DNA of 28,192 bases. It comes from an uncultured cyanobacterium. GTDB taxonomy: Bacteria > Cyanobacteriota > Cyanobacteriia > PCC-6307 > Cyanobiaceae. Positions 14,881 to 22,210 of the stretch are shown here, piece after piece. Both the position numbers and the translations under genes were made by a program. Where the stretch lies: the NCBI GenBank assembly GCA_903934745.1, contig CAIZOZ010000133.1:1-28192 (forward strand), given 5' to 3'. Under the pieces are notes generated by a model, which did not search any database, was not told the DNA's origin, and saw nothing but the letters and a program-made list of their open reading frames with translations. Within the stretch, counting starts at the first letter, position 1. Each line of letters starts with the position of its first letter.

Positions 14881-16488
14881 TCAAGCCGCCTTGCGGCGCT
14901 GCAGCAACTGCAGCAGCTGGGCCGCCTCCGGCACCTTGAACAGGGTGGCCAGCAGCCCATAGAGCCCCAGCGCCAGGCCCGCACTGAAGGCGTTCTGCAA
15001 CAGCAGGCCCAGCAGACCGGCCGGCCAGGCCACCCCATGGGCCAGCAGCCAGCCGAACAGCGCCCCGAGCAGGGCGGCCAGGGCCAGCAGGCCGGTGTCG
15101 CGCAACCACACCTGCAGCGGTAGCTGGCCAAGCCTGGCCTGCAGCGCCAGCAGCAGTCCCAGGCAGGTGATCACATTCACTGAAACCGTGGCCAACACCA
15201 GACCAGGAGCGCCGAAGTTGAGGGCCGGCAGCTGCTGACCCCAGGGGGTGGGAGCTCCCACCAGCAGCCAGTCAAAGACCGCATTGAGGCCGATGCCGGC
15301 CATCGACCAGCGAAACGGCGTGACCCCATCGCCCAGGGCATAAAAGACGCGCACCAGCACGTCGCGAGCCAGATAGGCGGGCATGCCGAGCCCGTAGGCC
15401 ATCAGCAGCCCGCCCACCAAGGAGGCGGCCTGCTGATCAAAGGCGCCGCGCTCATACACCAGCGACACGATCGGTCCGGCCAACGCCACCATCACCGCCC
15501 CCAGGGGCAGCATGCTGGCGTTGGAAAGCATCAGCCCCTGGCGGATCCGGCCGATCAGCTCGGGGCGATCGGCGCGGGCGGTGAGCCGGGCATAGACCGG
15601 CAGCAGCGGCACCAGCAGGGCATTGGACAGCAGGCCGAGGGGCGTCTGCACCAGCAGGTTGGCGTAACCGAGGCCGGCCGCTGCGCCGACAATGCCGGAG
15701 GCAAAAAACAGATCGACGAACACATTGATCTGCAACATGCCGGACGAGAGGGTGGCCGGGCCCATCACCTGCAGCACCTCGCGCACGCCCGGATCTTGCC
15801 AGTCCCAGACCAGCCGGAACTTGTTCAGACCCTCCTTCGCCAGTGCCGGCAGCTGAATCAGCCACTGCAGCACCGCCCCCACCGTGGTGCTGGCGGCCAG
15901 CACCACGCCGCCGATCACGGCCCATTGCGGCAGCACGATCGCCGCACCCAGCTGCCACCAGAGGATGGCGATACCGCCGATCACGGCCACGCTCGAGAGC
16001 AGCGGACTCACCGACGGCAGCCAGAAGACATCGGCCGCATTGAGGGCCCCGAACCCGAGACCGATCAGGCCGGCGAACAGCGCCATCGGCGCCATCCAGC
16101 GCAACTGCAGCACCGCCAGTTCATGCCGGGTGCCATCCAAGCCTGGCCCCACCAGAGTGATCAGCGGATCGGCCGCCACGAACAACAGCAGCGTCACCCC
16201 GATCAACACCGCCCCCACCAGGGTGTTGATGGCGGCCAGCACATGGGCCCCCTCCTGCCGCGGCCGGCGCGCCAGCACGCTCACCATGGCGCTGTGGAAG
16301 GGCCCGTTGATGCCCCCCAGCAGGATCAGCAGAAAGCCCGGCAACACATAGGCGTAGTTGTAGGCGTCGTAGGCGGCACCGACGCCGAAGGCGGCGGCGA
16401 TCACCTGCTGACGCACCAGGCCCGCCACCTTGCTGAGGGCCGTGGCCAGGGCCACGATCAACGCAATCCTTTTGAGCGATCTCGCCAT
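14881..16488 (-). CDS. murJ: lipid II flippase MurJ
   Basis: MurJ belongs to the MOP superfamily and flips lipid II across the inner membrane for peptidoglycan assembly. The protein has 535 residues and about 14 hydrophobic segments. Family landmarks are the N-terminal MARSLKRIALIVALATALSK, the GLVRQQVIAAAFG segment, the following AYDAYNYAYVLPGF, and GGINGPFHSAMV. The ATG at 16488 fits the usual N-terminus. An upstream in-frame extension to 16632 lies inside the divergent sfsA gene and reads as low-complexity. Only 70 bases separate the murJ and sfsA starts, so their promoters must share that space. The gene ends tail-to-tail with the small unknown gene on the other strand, with a two-base gap and no terminator seen. 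Confidence 0.95.
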   Translation of the reverse strand: MARSLKRIALIVALATALSKVAGLVRQQVIAAAFGVGAAYDAYNYAYVLPGFLLILLGGINGPFHSAMVSVLARRPRQEGAHVLAAINTLVGAVLIGVTLLLFVAADPLITLVGPGLDGTRHELAVLQLRWMAPMALFAGLIGLGFGALNAADVFWLPSVSPLLSSVAVIGGIAILWWQLGAAIVLPQWAVIGGVVLAASTTVGAVLQWLIQLPALAKEGLNKFRLVWDWQDPGVREVLQVMGPATLSSGMLQINVFVDLFFASGIVGAAAGLGYANLLVQTPLGLLSNALLVPLLPVYARLTARADRPELIGRIRQGLMLSNASMLPLGAVMVALAGPIVSLVYERGAFDQQAASLVGGLLMAYGLGMPAYLARDVLVRVFYALGDGVTPFRWSMAGIGLNAVFDWLLVGAPTPWGQQLPALNFGAPGLVLATVSVNVITCLGLLLALQARLGQLPLQVWLRDTGLLALAALLGALFGWLLAHGVAWPAGLLGLLLQNAFSAGLALGLYGLLATLFKVPEAAQLLQLLQRRKAA

Positions 16489-16558
16489 CGGGGCCTGGGC
16501 TCGAAGCTCAAATGGAGACAGGGCAGTATGGCGGGCGTTCCGGCCTGAGCCCGACCCG

Positions 16559-17353
16559 ATGCCCAGCGCCGCCCACCCCTCCAGCCCGCCGGCTGCCGAG
16601 CCGGCAACAGCACCGGTGACCGTGCTGGCCACCGGCCCCCTGGTGGAAGGCGTGCTGCTGAAGCGCTACAAGCGCTTCCTCGCCGATGTGGCCCTCGACA
16701 GCGGCGAACTGGTCACCGCCCATTGCGCCAACACCGGCCCGATGACGGGGGTGCTGCATCCAGGCGGACGGGTACGCCTGCGCCACGCTGCCTCGCCCAG
16801 CCGCAAGCTGGCCTGGACCTGGGAGCAGGCCGAGGTGACCGGCGCCGCTGGCAGCGCGATCTGGGTGGGCATCAACACCGCCCTGCCGAACCGACTGGTG
16901 CGCGCCACGATCGAGGCCGGCTGCCTCGAGCCCTGGCTCGGCCCGATCGGCGCAATCCGGGCCGAAGTGCCCTACGGCGAGGGCCGCCGCAGCCGGATCG
17001 ATCTGCTGCTGACGCCAGCCGCAGGTGCCGCCGATCCCCGGCCGATCTGGCTGGAGGTGAAGAACACCACCTGGAGCGAGGGTGATCTGGCCCTGTTCCC
17101 CGACACAGTCACCGAACGGGGCCAGAAGCATCTGGTGGAGCTCACGGCCCTGGTACCCGGGGCCCGGGCGGTGCTGGTGCCCTGCCTGAGCCGCGCCGAC
17201 GTAAGCCGCTTCGCGCCGGGGGACAGTGCCGACCCCCGCTACGGGGAGCTGTTCCGCACCGCCGTGGCAGCCGGCGTGGAGGTGCTTCCCTGCCGCTACA
17301 GCTTCACAGACGCCGCCGTGACATTCCTCGGCCTGGCCGCTCAGGCGTGGTGA
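16559..17353 (+). CDS. sfsA: SfsA family protein (putative nuclease fold)
   Basis: This 264-residue SfsA protein has a 20-residue Pro/Ala-rich start. Conserved blocks are LVEGVLLKRYKRFLADV (28-44), AHCANTGPM (54-62), RRSRIDLLL (143-151) and WLEVKNTTW (165-173). D148 with E166 and K168 forms a PD-(D/E)xK-type arrangement, and the family has an OB-like N-terminal domain. In E. coli SfsA was described as a sugar-fermentation stimulation protein that binds DNA. The true activity is unclear and may be nucleic-acid cleavage. It is divergent from murJ. A perfect NtcA-type site begins six bases after its stop codon and presumably belongs to the amt gene downstream. Confidence 0.93.
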   Translation: MPSAAHPSSPPAAEPATAPVTVLATGPLVEGVLLKRYKRFLADVALDSGELVTAHCANTGPMTGVLHPGGRVRLRHAASPSRKLAWTWEQAEVTGAAGSAIWVGINTALPNRLVRATIEAGCLEPWLGPIGAIRAEVPYGEGRRSRIDLLLTPAAGAADPRPIWLEVKNTTWSEGDLALFPDTVTERGQKHLVELTALVPGARAVLVPCLSRADVSRFAPGDSADPRYGELFRTAVAAGVEVLPCRYSFTDAAVTFLGLAAQAW

Positions 17354-17358
17354 GGGTG

Positions 17359-17372
17359 GTAGTGGTGGCTAC
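17359..17372 (+). promoter_or_regulatory. NtcA-type binding site GTA-N8-TAC
   Basis: GTAGTGGTGGCTAC matches the NtcA consensus exactly, and the dyad extends one base each side (GGTA...TACC). NtcA is the cyanobacterial nitrogen regulator and activates amt in other species. The site is about 410 bases before the chosen amt start, and no TAN3T box is seen 22 bases downstream. It may therefore not be a simple class II activator site. Confidence 0.55.
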
Positions 17373-17585
17373 CGCGGTGGACGTGCTCAATCGGGGCCGC
17401 TGAGGGGCGCTCGTCGCGGGAGTGCCCCTAGGGAAGCCCGCGAAAGCAGAGGGCGGAATGGGCCATGGGCACAGAAGCGGAAACGGCAAGACTGGAGCTG
17501 GGTCCCGCCCTGGTCGCTCTGTCGCCCTGGTCGCGCCGGAGCGCGGAACGGGGAACCGCCTGGAACGCTTTTAGCGCCTTTGCAC

Positions 17586-17600
17586 TGTTCAGAATGAACA
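17586..17600. promoter_or_regulatory. 15-base palindrome, candidate operator
   Basis: TGTTCA and TGAACA form a perfect inverted repeat around GAA, in the AT-rich part of the amt upstream region. The size fits a dimeric regulator. It matches no cyanobacterial site that I know well (NtcA, LexA or Fur). Confidence 0.45.
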
Positions 17601-17782
17601 TTCACAGGAACTTATTGCATCCGTTAAGGAAGGGGGGCTCAACCGGGGCGAGCCGGCATGGCGCTTTCGGCTGCGTTCGGTATCGAATCAGACACTAGAA
17701 AGGGTCCCCCCTCGTGGATAGTCGGAGCTTGTTGATGCCTACTTCGGCGTCAAAAGTCGAACGTTCTCTTCACCACGTTCCC

Positions 17783-19228
17783 ATGACCGATTCAAGTCAA
17801 CAGCACAAGGTTCGGCCGCGGAGGAGCCTGAGTGAATCCAGTCTCCTTGAGGCTCCAGCACTGTTAATGCGCAAGGTTCGTGGTCTTTCCTCCCAGGAGG
17901 CACTCACCTGGGTCGCCTGCGTGCCTCTGGCTCTGTTCGGGCTGGGCGTGTTCAACCTCTCGGCCCACGCGGCTGAACTGCCCGAGCTCACCCCCGGATT
18001 CCTGATCAACAACCTCTGGTTGGCCATCGCGGCCTTCCTGGTGATCTTCATGAACGCCGGCTTCGCCATGGTGGAGGCCGGTCTCTGCCGTCAGAAGAAC
18101 GCTGTCAACATCCTGGCCAAGAACCTGATCGTCTTCGCCTTGGCGGTAACGGCCTATTGGTTCATCGGCTATTCCCTGATGTACGGGGATTCGATCGCCG
18201 GTGGCTGGTTGCACTTCAAGGGTCTGTTCTTCGACCCCACCGTCACCCCTGAAATGGTGAAGGAAGGCAAGCTCGTCCCCAGCGTCGACTTCCTCTTTCA
18301 GGCCGCCTTCGCCGGCACCGCCGCCACGATCGTCTCCGGCCTGGTGGCCGAGCGCATCAAGTTCAAGGAGTTCGTGATCTTCTCGCTGATCCTGGTGGGC
18401 ATCATCTACCCGATCGCCGGCAGCTGGAAGTGGAACGCCAACGGCTGGCTCAACCAACTCGGCTTCATCGACTTCGCCGGATCCACCCTGGTGCATACCG
18501 TGGGTGCCTGGGCGGGCGTGGTTGGCGCCATGATCCTCGGCCCACGCATCGGCAAATACGTCGACTCCAAGCCCCAGGCCATCCCCGGCCACAACCTTGC
18601 CCTGGCCACCCTCGGTTGCCTGATTCTCTGGCTCGGCTGGTACGGCTTCAACCCGGGTTCCGTCCTGGCCATGACCGAAGCCGTTCCCTACATCGCCGTC
18701 ACCACCACCCTCGGCGCCGCCGGCGGTGGCATCGCCGGCACCCTGGTCTCCCAGTTCCACTCCGGCAAACCCGACCTGACGATGACCATCAACGGCATCC
18801 TGGCCGGCCTGGTGGGCGTGACCGCCGGCTGCGACGGCTTCCCGATGTGGGCCGCCTGGGTCGTGGGCTTCATCGGCGGCGCCCTGGTTGTCTACGCCGT
18901 CAGCTTCATCGACTCGATCGGCATCGACGACCCCGTGGGCGCCTTCTCCGTCCATGGCATCGGCGGCATCTGGGGCACCCTGGCCGTGGGCCTGTTCAAC
19001 AAGGACCTCGGGCTGTTCTTCGGCAAGGGTTTCGGTCAGCTCGGCCTTCAGATCCTTGGCAGCTTGGCCTACTCGGTGTTCACGATCATCACCGCCTGGA
19101 TCCTCTGGAGCATCCTCGGCGCCCTCAGCGGTGGCATCCGGGTGCACGAGAAGGAGGAGCAGGTGGGTCTCGACATCAGCGAGCACGGCATGGAGGCCTA
19201 CCCCGACTTCGTGACATCCTCCAACTGA
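17783..19228 (+). CDS. amt: ammonium transporter, Amt family
   Basis: This is a high-affinity ammonium channel of the Amt/MEP/Rh family, with about 11 membrane helices. Numbered from the ATG at 17783 it has 481 residues. The pore twin histidines are H238 (STLVHTVGAWAG) and H391 (FSVHGIGGIWG). Other landmarks are NAGFAMVEAGLCRQKNAVNI and LGWYGFNPGS. A basic 35-residue start and a signal-like helix ending SAHAAE (41-64) precede the mature part, as I recall for picocyanobacterial Amt. The start is uncertain. ATG 17735 has GGAG seven bases upstream and would add 16 residues, and GTG 17714 is also open. Nitrogen control by NtcA is likely from the upstream site. A strong terminator ends the transcript. 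Confidence 0.95.
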   Translation: MTDSSQQHKVRPRRSLSESSLLEAPALLMRKVRGLSSQEALTWVACVPLALFGLGVFNLSAHAAELPELTPGFLINNLWLAIAAFLVIFMNAGFAMVEAGLCRQKNAVNILAKNLIVFALAVTAYWFIGYSLMYGDSIAGGWLHFKGLFFDPTVTPEMVKEGKLVPSVDFLFQAAFAGTAATIVSGLVAERIKFKEFVIFSLILVGIIYPIAGSWKWNANGWLNQLGFIDFAGSTLVHTVGAWAGVVGAMILGPRIGKYVDSKPQAIPGHNLALATLGCLILWLGWYGFNPGSVLAMTEAVPYIAVTTTLGAAGGGIAGTLVSQFHSGKPDLTMTINGILAGLVGVTAGCDGFPMWAAWVVGFIGGALVVYAVSFIDSIGIDDPVGAFSVHGIGGIWGTLAVGLFNKDLGLFFGKGFGQLGLQILGSLAYSVFTIITAWILWSILGALSGGIRVHEKEEQVGLDISEHGMEAYPDFVTSSN

Positions 19229-19253
19229 CCCTTCGGGCTTGGTTGCCATTCCC

Positions 19254-19281
19254 AACCGCGGTTTCGACCGCGGTTTTTTTT
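19254..19281 (+). terminator. intrinsic terminator of amt
   Basis: An 8-bp perfect stem, AACCGCGG with CCGCGGTT around TTTCGA, runs into eight T residues (19274-19281). It begins 25 bases after the amt stop and separates it from ispH. Confidence 0.94.
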
Positions 19282-19332
19282 CGCCCGTCCCACCACCGAC
19301 CCCCATAGAGTCGGCTCCACTGGACATGCCCT

Positions 19333-20556
19333 ATGGACACCCGTGCCTTCAAGCGTTCCCTGCACCATTCAGAGCGCTACAACCGCCGCGGCTTCGGCCT
19401 CGGCGACGAGGTGGCCGGCAGCCTCAAGACCGCCTATCAGAGCGACCTGGTGGCCAGCCTGCGCACCGACGGCCATGAGCTGCGCGAAGGGCGGCTGACG
19501 GTGCGACTGGCCGAGGCCTTCGGCTTCTGCTGGGGCGTGGAGCGGGCCGTGGCGATGGCCTACGAAACCCGCCGCCACTACCCGAGTGAGCGGATCTGGA
19601 TCACCAACGAGATCATCCATAACCCCTCGGTCAACGACCATCTGCGCGAGATGGATGTGCAGTTCATCGATGTGAAAGATGGCTGCAAGGACTTCTCGGA
19701 GGTGGGCACCGGCGATGTGGTGATCCTGCCAGCCTTCGGCGCCACGGTGCAGGAAATGCAGCTGCTCAATGAGCGCGGCTGTCACATCGTTGACACCACC
19801 TGTCCCTGGGTATCCAAAGTGTGGAACACGGTGGAGAAGCATAAGAAACATGCCTTCACCTCGATCATTCATGGCAAGGTGAAACATGAGGAAACGCTGG
19901 CCACCAGCTCCTTTGCCGGCACCTATCTGGTGGTGCTCGATCTGGCTGAAGCCCAGATGGTGAGTGATTACATTCTCAGCGGTGCCGACAGCGAGGGCCA
20001 ACGCAGCCCCGAGGAGCGGCAGGTGTTCATGACCCGCTTCCAGCACGCCTGCTCACCCGGTTTCGATCCAGATCGCGATCTGATCCGGGTCGGCGTGGCC
20101 AACCAGACAACAATGCTCAAGAGCGAAACCGAAGACATCGGCCGCCTGTTCGAGCACACCATGTTGCAGCGCTACGGCCCAGCCCGGATCAACGATCACT
20201 TCCTGGCCTTCAACACGATCTGCGATGCCACCCAGGAGCGGCAGGATGCAATCTTCGCCCTGGTGGATGAACCACTCGACCTGATGGTGGTGATCGGCGG
20301 CTACAACTCCTCCAACACCACCCACCTGCAGGAGATCGCCATCTCCCGGGGCATCCACTCCTTCCACATCGATACCCCCGAACGGATCGGGCCCGGCAAC
20401 CGGATCGAACACAAACCCCTGGGTGGGGAGCTGGAAACGCTTGAACCGTTCCTGCCCGAAGGCCCGATCCGGGTGGGCATCACCTCCGGCGCCTCCACCC
20501 CGGATCGGGTGGTGGAAGACGTGATCCGGCGGCTGGTGGAGCTCACCGAAACCTGA
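19333..20556 (+). CDS. ispH: 4-hydroxy-3-methylbut-2-enyl diphosphate reductase
   Basis: IspH (LytB) is the last enzyme of the MEP pathway. It reduces HMBPP to IPP and DMAPP with an iron-sulfur cluster and makes the precursors of carotenoids, chlorophyll tails and quinones. The protein has 407 residues, the long cyanobacterial/plastid form, with about 50 residues before the core. The three cluster cysteines are C66 (GFCWGVERAV), C157 (DTTCPWVSK) and C297 (CDATQERQ). NEIIHNPSVN and the IIGHGK-like IIHGKVKHEET are also present. The ATG at 19333 is clear. It follows the amt terminator, so it has its own promoter in the 50 bases between, though none is obvious. Its electrons would come from ferredoxin; that is known for the plastid type, not shown here. 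Confidence 0.97.
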   Translation: MDTRAFKRSLHHSERYNRRGFGLGDEVAGSLKTAYQSDLVASLRTDGHELREGRLTVRLAEAFGFCWGVERAVAMAYETRRHYPSERIWITNEIIHNPSVNDHLREMDVQFIDVKDGCKDFSEVGTGDVVILPAFGATVQEMQLLNERGCHIVDTTCPWVSKVWNTVEKHKKHAFTSIIHGKVKHEETLATSSFAGTYLVVLDLAEAQMVSDYILSGADSEGQRSPEERQVFMTRFQHACSPGFDPDRDLIRVGVANQTTMLKSETEDIGRLFEHTMLQRYGPARINDHFLAFNTICDATQERQDAIFALVDEPLDLMVVIGGYNSSNTTHLQEIAISRGIHSFHIDTPERIGPGNRIEHKPLGGELETLEPFLPEGPIRVGITSGASTPDRVVEDVIRRLVELTET

Positions 20557-20649
20557 ACCCGGGAGGCGCCGCTGTCACGGTGGCGACACTGCGCTGGCTG
20601 CGGGGCTTTACATTCCCCTCTGCACCTCTGTCCGGGGCTCCCTGAACTG

Positions 20650-21447
20650 ATGAGCCACGACCGCCAGCCGTTGTCCAAGCAGGTCGCAGTATCCAGTCAG
20701 GCCTCAACACCCCGGTTCTCCGCCACTCCTCCCCCCGCGCTCCCCACGACCTCCCCGACTCCGCCTACCGCCGCAACCACCCGACCTTCCGGCACCAGCG
20801 TGACGGCAGCACACCTTCCCGAACCCACCCAACTGCGTGCCAGCGACGATCCGCGGGTGCATCGCTACGCCAGTGCCTTTGCCGATCTGATGGAGATGCG
20901 GGCACCGGCTTCGGTGGTGGCGGCCTATCTCGATTGCCATGAGGGCTGGTTCCGCCGCTGTGCGGCGCCGATGGCGGTCGCCCCGCTGGGGATCAACGGC
21001 TATGTGCTCACCCTGGGGCGCTTCGGCAACTTCGGCTTTGAGGTGGAGCCCACCATCGGCCTCGAACTACTGCCTCAGGATGAAGGCGTCTACCGGATCA
21101 TCACCGAGCAGGTGCCCGATGCCGATCCGGCCTTGCAGGCCCTCTACGACGTCGACTTCAACGCCTCCCTGCGGCTCGATGAGAGCACCGGGCCGGAGGT
21201 GTCCCATGAAGAGGTGGATCGGCTGATGCTGCACACCTTGGTGCGCTGGCAACTGGAGCTGTCGGTGTGGATCCGACTGCCGGGCATGATCAATCTGTTG
21301 CCGGACAATCTGGTGCAGAGCAGCGGTGACCACCTGCTGCGCCAGATCGTGCGCCAGATCTCGCGGCGGCTCACCTGGAAGGTGCAGGAAGACTTCCATG
21401 GCAGCCACGGCATCCCCTGTCCCCCCCGGCGCCGGGCCCAGTTCTGA
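20650..21447 (+). CDS. DUF1997 family protein
   Basis: This 265-residue protein matches the cyanobacterial/plastid DUF1997 family: WFRRCAAPM, GINGYVLTLGRFGNFGFEV, GLELLPQDEGVYRI, YDVDFNASL, and the C-terminal LLRQIVRQISRRLTWKVQEDFH. The fold is probably a lipid- or ligand-binding helix-grip domain, but the function is unknown. Residues 1-58 are rich in Ser, Thr and Pro and not conserved-looking. A GTG at 20800 would give a 215-residue protein closer to the usual family length. I kept the ATG because its codon use is like the rest of the gene. It lies 93 bases downstream of ispH on the same strand and may be co-transcribed. The DUF4079 gene converges on it with 55 bases between. Confidence 0.85.
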   Translation: MSHDRQPLSKQVAVSSQASTPRFSATPPPALPTTSPTPPTAATTRPSGTSVTAAHLPEPTQLRASDDPRVHRYASAFADLMEMRAPASVVAAYLDCHEGWFRRCAAPMAVAPLGINGYVLTLGRFGNFGFEVEPTIGLELLPQDEGVYRIITEQVPDADPALQALYDVDFNASLRLDESTGPEVSHEEVDRLMLHTLVRWQLELSVWIRLPGMINLLPDNLVQSSGDHLLRQIVRQISRRLTWKVQEDFHGSHGIPCPPRRRAQF

Positions 21448-21502
21448 ACCAGGCGGCGCTGGTGGTCGCAGCCTGCCGCGAGGCAGGCCAGAGCTGGCAG
21501 CT

Positions 21503-21976
21503 TCAGACCGCGGGTGTCAGCAACTTCTGCACGATCTGCATGCCGGTGAGGGCCTGCCAGAGAAACAGGGTGACCACGCTCATGTTCAGGCCCACATGGA
21601 TCTTGCGGGCGATCAGGTTGCCGGCCTGCATCTGCGGGGAGAGCGCTGCCGCCACCGCCAGCAGGCTGGTCATGGCGATGCCCACCAGCAGGTGGGGCCC
21701 GACGAACAACTTGCCGTTGTTGAGGTAAGTGACGGCCATGCCACCGAAGGTGCCCAGCACCATCAGGGCCAGCACCAGGCTGGCGAGCTGGAAATGGCGT
21801 TTGCCGAACTGCCCCTTCACCAGCTCCTTGCGCTGCTCGGGGGTGCCTTGGCGGGTTTTCTTGGCCTTGATGCCGAGCACCATCGAATAGAGCGACAGGC
21901 CCAGCACCGCCCACATCAGCAGGGGATGGAGAAAGTTGAGGTTGAAGGCCAACGCCTCGGGGAGCTCAAAAGGCAT
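21503..21976 (-). CDS. DUF4079 four-helix membrane protein
   Basis: This 157-residue protein has four predicted membrane helices, at about residues 15-36, 62-83, 92-113 and 126-147. A charged loop (KAKKTRQGTPEQRKELVKG) sits between the first two. It fits the cyanobacterial/plastid DUF4079 family. Each helix carries one histidine near an end: H17 (NFLHPLLMW), H61 (KRHFQLAS), H95 (GPHLLVGI) and H127 (KIHVGLNM). Four helices with paired histidines recall cytochrome b561-like or ferric-reductase-like heme proteins, so heme binding in the thylakoid or plasma membrane is a plausible hypothesis. That is not established for the family as far as I know. It stands alone, downstream of purH on the same strand after a 234-base gap. 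Confidence 0.82.
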   Translation of the reverse strand: MPFELPEALAFNLNFLHPLLMWAVLGLSLYSMVLGIKAKKTRQGTPEQRKELVKGQFGKRHFQLASLVLALMVLGTFGGMAVTYLNNGKLFVGPHLLVGIAMTSLLAVAAALSPQMQAGNLIARKIHVGLNMSVVTLFLWQALTGMQIVQKLLTPAV

Positions 21977-22210
21977 GGAACTGGCGATACCGAACTGAAA
22001 GCGAAACTACAACTGGCTGGGCCGGCATGGTGTCGCTGCGGGCAGCTGCCAACCCTGAACGGTCATCCACAGACACCATGCACGCCGAACCATGCATGCT
22101 GAGACCGGCCTGCTGTCGTCGCTTGCAACCGGCCAGGCCTGGTCCTGATCGTGCTGGCAGCCCTGGGGTCTGAACACGATCGCGATCCCCTCCAGCTCCC
22201 GGCGCGGCCC
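21977..22210. other. 234-base gap between purH and the DUF4079 gene
   Basis: No gene is seen. GATCGTG (22147-22153) and CACGATC (22175-22181) form a 7-bp stem with a 21-base loop just downstream of purH and may contribute to its 3' end. CCATGCA occurs twice, at 22076 and 22090, 14 bases apart. TCATCCACA at 22063 is a lone one-mismatch match to the E. coli DnaA box. Confidence 0.4.

Larger units (their letters stand above)
17354..17782 (+). promoter_or_regulatory. amt upstream region
   Basis: This is 429 bases without a credible gene. It holds an NtcA-type site at 17359-17372, an AT-rich stretch at about 17560-17630 with a 15-base palindrome, and a half-match to an NtcA site (GTA-N8-GAC) at 17680-17693. 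TATCGAAT at 17681 and TTAAGG at 17624 could be -10 elements, but no complete promoter can be called. The length suggests that amt has a long leader or more than one regulator. Confidence 0.5.

Noticed and set aside
17864..19327. A 487-codon minus-strand frame opposite amt
   Set aside because: The product is rich in His, Asp and Gly without any motif, and the plus strand encodes an unmistakable ammonium transporter.
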